Shown: one piece after another, positions 18,575-24,328 of the stretch
How the letters are laid out: each line of letters opens with the position of its first letter
Position numbering within the stretch: the first letter of the stretch is position 1
NCBI GenBank assembly: GCA_003427395.1
Contig: BFEA01000002.1
Coordinates: 3,663,396 to 3,687,723 of the forward strand
DNA length: 24,328 bases
From: Chara braunii
Taxonomy: Eukaryota; Streptophyta; Charophyceae; Charales; Characeae
Direction of reading: 5' to 3'
Program-made: the position numbers and the translations under genes
The notes under the pieces: generated by a model
Seen by the model: only the letters and a program-made list of their open reading frames with translations
Told to the model about the DNA's origin: nothing
Database searches by the model: none

Positions 18575-18875
18575 ACCAGACTTTTTAGGAACAAAAAATG
18601 TTAAATTTTTAGCTCCTGAGGGTCCCCTGGATGTATCTGGACTTACTCAAGTTGGCGTTTTCAGAATGCCAGACCCTCAGGAGCTAAGAATTGACATTTT
18701 TTGTTCCTAAAAAGTCTGGTTTCAATTTTGTTCAAAAAATATAAGATGTCCGTTTTGACGAAATGGCTGTTCAATTAGCAAAATACTAAATAGTAAAATA
18801 CAGACCCAGGCGCTGCAAGCATGGCAAGGACTTAACTTTTTCAAAGTTCAATTCTCAATTGTGCAAGCATAGCAG
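18575..18875. repeat. Remainder of the foldback element: hairpin and right arm
   Basis: 18575-18624 (starting with the second ACCAG) pairs almost perfectly with 18672-18720, around a loop of about 47 bp. The right arm then continues outward to 18875 as the inverse of 2477-2593, with a 19-mer at 18748-18766 identical to 2306-2324. Together these give an original inverted-repeat element with arms of about 165-200 bp and a short loop. No coding. Confidence 0.85.
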
Positions 18876-19108
18876 AGGTGTCTGCCCCACGCCTATAAGT
18901 TGTGCCGGCCTTGGAAACTATGTGTGCACTGCTGCTTTGTTACATTACTCCTGCGGCGAGTCCTGCCCAACATGGTTTGTCAGAGCTCTGCGGGTACGAG
19001 TATTGATGTATCATTCCTCACGTGCCTAAGTGCACACACCCATCAAACACACACAGATTGGGACAGTATAAGTTTGGTTCTGTTTATGACACTTTATGTG
19101 TGTATCTT
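18876..19108. other. Gene-less flank between foldback element and MITE
   Basis: About 230 bp of normal-complexity sequence in which I see no gene or repeat. Confidence 0.6.
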
Positions 19109-19111
19109 TAA

Positions 19112-19558
19112 GGGTGGGACCCCACTGGACGGCGGCAAGCCTTTGGAAGATATTTTTTGGGACTCCACTGCTGGCGGCAAATGCAAGCATTTTTGTTTCC
19201 ACTCTGCCTACCGCCGCTTTTTCAGCACACCAACCAATCCCCGTGCTTCCGTTCCACACGGGATGGGTAACTCTAGAGGGCGTGTTTGCCTACCTCATGA
19301 GCTCGGCAAACACACCCTCTAGATTCACCCATCCCTTGTGGAAAGGAAGCATAGCGGATTGGTTGGTGTGCTGAAAAAGAGGAGGCAAACTTGCCCGAAA
19401 AGGCAAGTCTTCCTGATCGGTTAACTTAAACCTCGGGAAGTGCCGAAAATTGCTGTGGCGGTGGAGTCCCTTTTCGGTTGCCCATTCCCGTCGGCTATGA
19501 TTCTGGGCTGGCGGATGTTTTCCTGGCGCCAAGCACCGCCAAGCAGTGGGGTCCACCC
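19112..19558. mobile_element. Tourist-like MITE (PIF/Harbinger type), 447 bp
   Basis: It begins GGGTGGGACCCCACTG and ends CAGTGGGGTCCACCC, inverted ends differing by one inserted G. It is flanked on both sides by TAA (19109-19111 and 19559-19561). A 3-bp TAA/TTA duplication with GGG-starting inverted ends is the mark of PIF/Harbinger-derived MITEs. It has no coding capacity, so it would have depended on a transposase elsewhere. Its centre holds a long hairpin. Confidence 0.8.
19217..19379. repeat. Long hairpin inside the MITE
   Basis: 19217-19290 is the inverse of 19305-19379, about 74 bp with roughly 8 mismatches, around a 14-nt loop. The arms include TTCAGCACACCAACCAATCC and CTCTAGAGGGCGTGTTTGCC. 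A transcript would fold into a small-RNA-precursor-like stem. Confidence 0.85.
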
Positions 19559-19561
19559 TAA

Positions 19562-19900
19562 GTCACAATTGCACGGACACTTCTGCAAACAATGCAAAGC
19601 ACATTGTTAGACAAAAGCCATGAGGGCAGTGCAGGGGTGCCTCAGAGCAGGCCTAGGGCAGCCGCAAACAAATTAGAAAGGGCCAACAGTATTCTGGGCT
19701 TAACCTCACCTCAACTGTGGGAGGGTGATTGTGACCACAGGTACCCATGATGAAGTAATGATCGGCATGTTGCCACAGGGGCCTTGATCAGGCAAAACTC
19801 CTGACCGGGTTTGAAAATTGATGGCTATGGACAGTGGTGGCTCAATCCAATGCACGCACACATAGAACCACATACACAAGAATGGCAGAACTCAGTTCAC
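19562..19900. other. Gene-less interval downstream of the candidate exon
   Basis: No gene seen. On minus a TTGTTTGCAG acceptor-like site near 19592 would open only a very short frame before a stop, so I do not call an exon. Confidence 0.5.
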
Positions 19901-19907
19901 CTCTCAC

Positions 19908-20322
19908 CTGTAAAGAATTCATTAATTTCATCCTGTGCTTTGCTCCTCAAACTCCCATTGCGGGCTCCGTAAAGCCTCACTTCTTTCAGGTCCGCATTAT
20001 ATATAGGGCTTGGTATAGGTGGCAGTCCGGGCATGAACCGGCCGTAAGCTTGTGGTTGGTCCGCGATCAATGGAGGAGACCCCCCAACCGCTGCAACAAC
20101 ATGAAGACCCAGAGGAGATCCTGTCTGAAAAACTCCTGGAGGTCCATTTGGTGGTGATGGCACCTTCTCGTAGAAGTCGAGCGCACCCTTAACGAGTTCT
20201 ACTCTGTACCACACACAAATCGGACATAGTAGCGATTCAAAACATGTCAAAGTCGCACCAGAGCTGGGACTTTCCCTGCAAGTATCAGGTTGCAAGTACG
20301 ACTCCATGTCAAACATGTAGTA
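19908..20322 (-). CDS. Candidate internal exon of an unidentified host gene
   Basis: On minus, an acceptor-like TACTCACACAG precedes 20322 and a good donor, TTTACAG followed by GTGAGAG, follows 19908. The 415-bp interval is open throughout, codes for about 138 residues and is not made of simple repeats. The protein has a Cys-containing start (FESLLCPICVWYRVELVKG), then a Pro/Gly-rich middle (FYEKVPSPPNGPPGVF, PGLPPIPSPIYN) and a charged end (LKEVRLYGARNGSLRSKAQDE). I recognise no family. A second acceptor (GTGGTACAG before 20203) would give a shorter 296-bp exon. No partner exon is secure, and a chance open frame remains possible. Confidence 0.35.
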
Positions 20323-20550
20323 CTGTGTGAGTATGCCACTGCTCACCAAATGTGCAATATGAGAATGAATCTTTCGCTAGAACATGGAAAGATACACCAC
20401 CATAGGTTTCTCTTTTGTGCATGTGGTGAGTAGTGGAGCAAGGCCCATGGGGCAAGAGATACACCACATTCCCATATGCCACAGAACAGCACCAAAAAAA
20501 AACAAGGAAGGAAAGAAAAAGGTCGATGAAGCACAACATTAGAAGATCAA

Positions 20551-21248
20551 TTAAGGGTCCGACCAACTAACCTCAGAGCCCTCCAATGGCAAATCGTCCA
20601 CCGATCCTTACCAACCCCGGAGTGGATCACATCAAGAACAGACCTTGAAGAACGCGGGATCCTCTCCCCCCTATGCACCTTCTGTTGGAAAAGTTCCCCC
20701 AAACGCCAGGCCACACTGGAACATCGCCTTTTGGACTGGCCCATGGTAGCCCAACTGGGGTTGGTGGGACGCGGCATGGCACTACCTCACAGGCACTCGG
20801 CTGCCATGGGATCTCAAGACCATCCTCCTGGGAGAAATGCCCCCACAATCGGTCAGGTGGTCTCCCTTCATGATTAATCTTCTTAAAATCACTTGCTTGC
20901 CAATGCTGATGGCGGTATGGAGGATGAGGTGTGCCCATCAATGTAAACAATACACATTTGGATGAGTGGGCAAGAGCCGCGGTTGTCGAAGCAATGACAA
21001 CAAACACGCATGCTGCATGGAAGGAACTTCAACAAATGCTGGCAAAAGAACCTGAAGAAACGAAACGTAACGACCTTGCAGCAAACTTCAGGTCAGTATG
21101 GGTGGACAATGCAGAGAGACTCCTCAAACTGGGCCAACACAACCACCTAAGGTGGAAACCGTGGCTGTCCACAGAAAACCAATGGCAACGATTACCATGT
21201 GACCATTTTACCATCCCCTTCCAACCGACCAATTTCATTCTACTCTAA
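20551..21248 (+). pseudogene. LINE (non-LTR retrotransposon) ORF2 3' fragment with zf-RVT-like end
   Basis: About 700 bp of plus-strand coding remnant in three frames. From about 20551 the first frame gives NLRALQWQIVHRSLPT, then LEERGILSPLCTFCW and LEHRLLDWP. This matches the pattern of the zinc-binding domain after RT in plant LINEs (LPT, then CxxC, then H near a W-rich end). After a one-base shift near 20750, a second frame gives WHYLTGTRLPWDLKTILLGE and KITCLPMLMAVWRMR. A second shift near 20930 leads to a third frame ending at 21248 (HLDEWARAAVVEAM, AANFRSVWVDNAERLLKLGQ). The RT and endonuclease parts are absent, fitting a 5'-truncated, decayed copy. Confidence 0.6.
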
Positions 21249-21315
21249 GAAGNTGATTACCACGTGACCATTTCACCATCCCCTTCCAACTGACCAATTT
21301 CATTCTACTTTAAGA
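21190..21315. repeat. About 60-bp near-duplicate around N at 21253
   Basis: GATTACCA-GTGACCATTT-ACCATCCCCTTCCAAC-GACC occurs before and after N 21253 with about four differences. Unmerged alternative haplotypes at a contig join are a good explanation. Confidence 0.65.
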
Positions 21316-22310
21316 CAATCCCTTGCTGCCCCCCTCCCCCCCCCATCTTACCCTTTCCATCCGTTTCATCCACTTCCTTGCCCCCCCCTCCTCCCGGCCC
21401 TCGCCTACGCCTACTTCTTCCCACGCCCTCAAGCTGTGTGCCAGCCAAGCAGGGACTCCCTCCCAAAGAAACAAAGAACCTCAGCTAGGGATCAGGAGGT
21501 GCAGCAACAGGGATAGGTCACGTGGAATGGAATGTGCAGTCCGAACACAAGATGGGAAAGGAGAGACTGGGACATCAGAAGGCCAAAAGGCTAGTACTGA
21601 AGACTTACGGAAGACATATCACGGTGCCAAGACATACTGTGTGGGCAACGCAATGGCTTCCTGAGGCCTATCCATAATGATTACTGAGTAACTTTTGACA
21701 ACATAACTTGGAGATGGGGGGACAGATTGAACTGAGTCAGGGTGTGAGCATCTGTGGGCTTAATGACAACCGTGGCACAAAGGAGACGGGGTGGGGAGAG
21801 GGGGATATGGCCAACGTGGGTAGAAATAGGACAACAACACAGCGAAATCAGTAATGACTACAATATAGATTGAGCCACACCAGAGCGATGATCCGGATGA
21901 CTCTAGGATGGGTTTTAAGGGTACTGAAACGAAAGGAAGGACAACATAACTTCATAAAGTGGCGATAGGTTGAAAGGCTCCGCTGCAACAGAGTTGGAGC
22001 AAATGGTGTGACAACAGAGTTGGAGCATAGGATGTCACACAAGAGTTAATATTCCAAAGGTTTGTAGACTAGGGTTTAGGGTTTAAGGCGGCAGATAAAA
22101 AATAACAGTCAACACATCTTACCATGGGACTTAACAGAACTTAACAGTAGGGGTCGGGGTACCAGATCCCTCACATTGGCGGCGGGGGGGTAGGTAGGGC
22201 AGGACCATCGCTGCTCAATACAAACCACAAGTCATAAGGACATGATATATTCAGTGCCCCTGAACTGGTAGAGCTATGAAAAGGCGGACATAATGTAATA
22301 ATGTAATAAT
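21316..22310. other. Gene-less interval with C-runs and minor repeats
   Basis: No gene supported. It contains poly-C-rich stretches near 21330 and 21380, a 26-bp tandem pair at 21986-22037 (CAACAGAGTTGGAGCA) and a two-unit TTTAGGG stretch at 22071-22085. Confidence 0.6.
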
Positions 22311-22314
22311 GGGA

Positions 22315-22425
22315 TGCTGGGCCCAGTTTCCAACCGGTGCAGCTCCCCACCAATAGATGGAGCCTTCACACACAGGGCCCTGCTTCGCGAGGATGCTCTT
22401 ACCAACTGGCTAAGTAGGTCACCCA
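22315..22425 (-). repeat. Possible tRNA-derived SINE or decayed tRNA
   Basis: On minus, TAGCCAGTTGGTAAGAGCA (22412-22394) is an excellent tRNA D-arm / A-box. About 70 bp downstream, GGTTGGAAACT (22335-22325) resembles a B-box (GGTTCGAANCC), with three mismatches. The spacing is longer than in a normal tRNA and no clean cloverleaf forms by eye. An ATTATTAC repeat follows near 22290-22310. Confidence 0.3.
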
Positions 22426-22439
22426 AGCCTGAAGTTGTG

Positions 22440-22966
22440 GGGGCAAAAAAAGAAGAAAAGAAAAAAGAAGAAGATCAATTAAACCACCAGTACCTGGCCC
22501 AGCTATCGGCCACGGCGCTTCCCGTATACGCGCCGCGCCATTTGGGCTTCGGCCTGCCGGACCGCATTGGCTGGAGGCCGCAGGCAAAATGAAAAAGAAA
22601 ATTGCGACGGCGGTTCGGCAGGACTTGGCGCGCAGCGTGCTGGGAGGCTCGGATTCAATAGCTGAGCGAGGTACTGGTGGTTTAAGGGGTTGTGTGTGGA
22701 CTGGCTAGGGGGAGAAACAGGGGGATGGATGCCGGATGACTCTTGGGAAGGGTGGTGTAGCGACGAGCCTCAGAACCAAGGCTTAATGGACTGCAATTAC
22801 TTGCTGACCTTTAAGCGGCTGGTACATGACCCCGGCCTTGTGGAGACTTGTTCATCACCTACTCCAGAAAAGTCAGAGCCGCCCGCCGTCCATAAAATAC
22901 ATCAGCGCTGGCATCATGTTTCGGCCTCTGAAAAGGGGCCCCGACCGATGTATAGCTTGCACTGGT
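22440..22966. other. Gene-less interval
   Basis: Begins with a purine-rich A/G stretch at 22445-22475 that leads into AGAAGATCAATTAA. The rest is GC-mixed. The open frames here show no recognisable domain. Confidence 0.55.
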
Positions 22967-23095
22967 GGTTTAAGGATTGGACCTGTTGTGCTCCACACTA
23001 AAGTTTCTGGTTTAAGGATTGGACCTGTAATGCGCCGCATTAAATTTTCTGGTTTAAGGATTGGACGGTTTGGACCTGTATTGCTCCGCATTTCC
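22967..23095. repeat. 42-bp tandem repeat, three units
   Basis: GGTTTAAGGATTGGACCTGT begins units at 22967 and 23009, and GGTTTAAGGATTGGAC begins one at 23051. The first two are exactly 42 bp; the third has a small insertion. ACTGGTGGTTTAAGG also appears alone near 22674. 42 is a multiple of three, so both strands read as a 14-residue repeat (minus: TGPILKPE-like), but I see no evidence of a gene. Confidence 0.9.
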
Positions 23096-23660
23096 ACATG
23101 CGGCCCCATCGGGTTCCCAGATCTCCCCCCCCCCAACCCCCTCAAACTTGTCTGTGGTAGACCTGGAGTGGTTTGGACCAGGGTGAATGTGGCCCCTCTT
23201 CTTGCAACCTCTTCAGCGAAGATACAATGAGCATCTAAGTTCCTGTGTTAAACTTTCCCCCACAAGAAAAGAGATGGGGCTGTCTAGGAAGGAATGATGG
23301 GGGTCTGTCCTTAGGCATGTTAAGTTTGCCGATGTGAAAGTCAAAAGTTTTGTTTTGCTGTTTACTCTTTTCCATCTCGACTTCCCTCTGAAGTTTCTAG
23401 GCAGTCACAGACTTGGTCTCACTGATATCTTTTGGCAGTCTTGGTGGCTGAAGAGGTCTGGGCGTTTTTTGGTCCCCGCAGTTGCGCATTCTCCGAGTCA
23501 AACGCAGACATTAAATCCCTGTCGTTTTACGTGTGACGTGCCAGCTTCCGTACCCGAACGGACTTTGGAGGCCCTGGATTTTGCTATGCATTCATTTTCC
23601 CTAATACTCTAAAGCAAAACGCGGGTCTCGCGTGACGCTTCCCAGGAGTACCCGTTGCCA
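23096..23660. other. Gene-less interval
   Basis: No gene supported. It is pyrimidine-rich near 23340-23390, and open frames are short without domain features. Confidence 0.5.
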
Positions 23661-23664
23661 GTTG

Positions 23665-23764
23665 GGCCCAGGCCGATTCGGGCCACAGGCGGAATCAGCC
23701 GAAGCAATTTCTCAGGCCCAGGGCGATTCGGGGACCAGGCCGAATCGGCCGAAGTAATTTGTGG
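23665..23764. repeat. 50-bp tandem repeat, two units
   Basis: Units at 23665 and 23715 share GGCCCAGG-CGATTCGGG, CAGGC-GAATC-GCCGAAG and AATTT. Each unit also has internal dyad symmetry (CCGATTCGG / CCGAATCGG), so single-strand folding is likely. Confidence 0.85.
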
Positions 23765-23910
23765 GTTTTTTTCGCGCCGACGATTTTGTTTTGGGCCGCT
23801 TGGCCGCTGTTTCGATTTCGTCATCGTCTGTTCGAAGTTTCATTTGACGTCGGCTGTTTGGGGTGAACGTGGTAGGATTCCGTCGGTGTTTGTTTGAATT
23901 CCGTGATCAA

Positions 23911-24104
23911 TTGTGACGAAGGGAGATGAGGGAGTGAAAGTGATGAGGGAGGTTGATTGGAAGTGCAACGTGGTTGGTTTGACGGTATGATAGGTGTATA
24001 CGGGAGGACATCAACTGCCATATCGGCTATTGTGACGAAGGGAGATAAGGGGTTGAAAGTGATCAGGGAGGTTGGTTGGAAGTGAAGCGTGGTTGGTTTG
24101 ACGC
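23911..24104. repeat. Two copies of a 75-bp block at 119-bp spacing
   Basis: TTGTGACGAAGGGAGAT begins at 23911 and 24030. Each is followed by GTGAAAGTGAT/TTGAAAGTGAT, CAGGGAGGTTG or GAGGGAGGTTG, TTGGAAGTG and CGTGGTTGGTTTGACG. Lies just upstream of a possible gene start at 24135. Confidence 0.85.
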
Positions 24105-24134
24105 GTCAAGCAGCTGAGAAAGCGGAAGTGAAAC

Positions 24135-24270
24135 ATGGCAGATCAAGGTATGACGTTGACATACGTTTTCTGTTTTTGTTTCTTTTCTTTTTGTTTTTTC
24201 TGTTTGTTTCTTTTTCTTTCGTTTCGTTTTTGGTTCGTTAATGCTGAGACTATTGATTCGATAGAATTCC

Positions 24271-24328
<58 letters not shown>
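24135..24328 (+). CDS. Possible gene start at window edge (low support)
   Basis: ATG at 24135 sits in a good plant context (GAAACATGGCA) and starts M-A-D-Q. It is followed at once by a donor-like AAG/GTATGA and a T-rich, intron-like stretch. The frame stays open through the T-rich part and the (GA)n run to the window end, but that continuation is repeat and unlikely to be protein. If real, the first exon is about 13 bp and the intron runs off the window. The product is unknown. Confidence 0.2.
24273..24328. repeat. (GA)n microsatellite, truncated by window end
   Basis: At least 28 GA units running to the last base. Confidence 0.97.

Noticed and set aside
22071-22085. Interstitial telomere repeat (TTTAGGG)
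   Set aside because: Only about two units, expected by chance or as scattered short motifs.
1-24328. CRISPR array, bacterial operon or viral genome
   Set aside because: No regularly spaced identical repeats with unique spacers, no ribosome-binding-site-led gene series; the content is eukaryotic repeats and retroelements.

Overview
This window is repeat-rich nuclear DNA from a eukaryote. A plant-lineage (streptophyte) genome fits best, possibly a charophyte alga such as Chara. That is an inference from a chromodomain-bearing Ty3/Gypsy element, solo-LTR-like insertions carrying TATA boxes, a Tourist-like MITE with TAA duplications, a LINE remnant with a zf-RVT-like end, and long microsatellites. 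I see no bacterial-style gene, rRNA, confident tRNA or CRISPR array. Most long open frames are artefacts of simple repeats. Layout: (1) 1-1655 is a polypyrimidine tract in which a non-repetitive cassette recurs five times. (2) 1656-2593 is gene-less flank with a (CA)n run and small inverted repeats. (3) 2594-18574 is one LTR retrotransposon on the minus strand with both LTRs, a polypurine tract, a primer-binding-like site, and gag, protease, RT, RNase H, integrase and chromodomain in that order. (4) 18575-24328 is flank with a 447-bp MITE, an unidentified candidate exon, a LINE 3' fragment, several tandem repeats and a final (GA)n run. The retrotransposon is the core of the window. It is flanked by a 5-bp duplication (ACCAG) and landed inside one arm of an older inverted-repeat (foldback) element, whose two halves now lie about 16 kb apart. 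Its pol gene was later interrupted twice. Insertion A (5204-7691) lies between RNase H and integrase. Insertion B (8686-13174) lies inside RT and appears to contain a further insertion C (8828-12810). Removing A and B with one copy of each short duplication brings the pol segments back into one frame, which supports the breakpoints. The nesting is therefore foldback, then chromovirus, then B, then C. The element is dead. Gag carries stops and a frameshift, the protease active-site Gly reads as Cys, an RNase H catalytic Asp reads as Gly, and integrase has a TAG just after its catalytic Glu. LTR divergence, about 30-35 differences by eye over roughly 930 bp, suggests an insertion that is neither brand new nor ancient. 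Assembly caution: three of the single-N positions (2778, 17767, 21253) sit between duplicated flanks, which looks like unmerged contig ends rather than biology.
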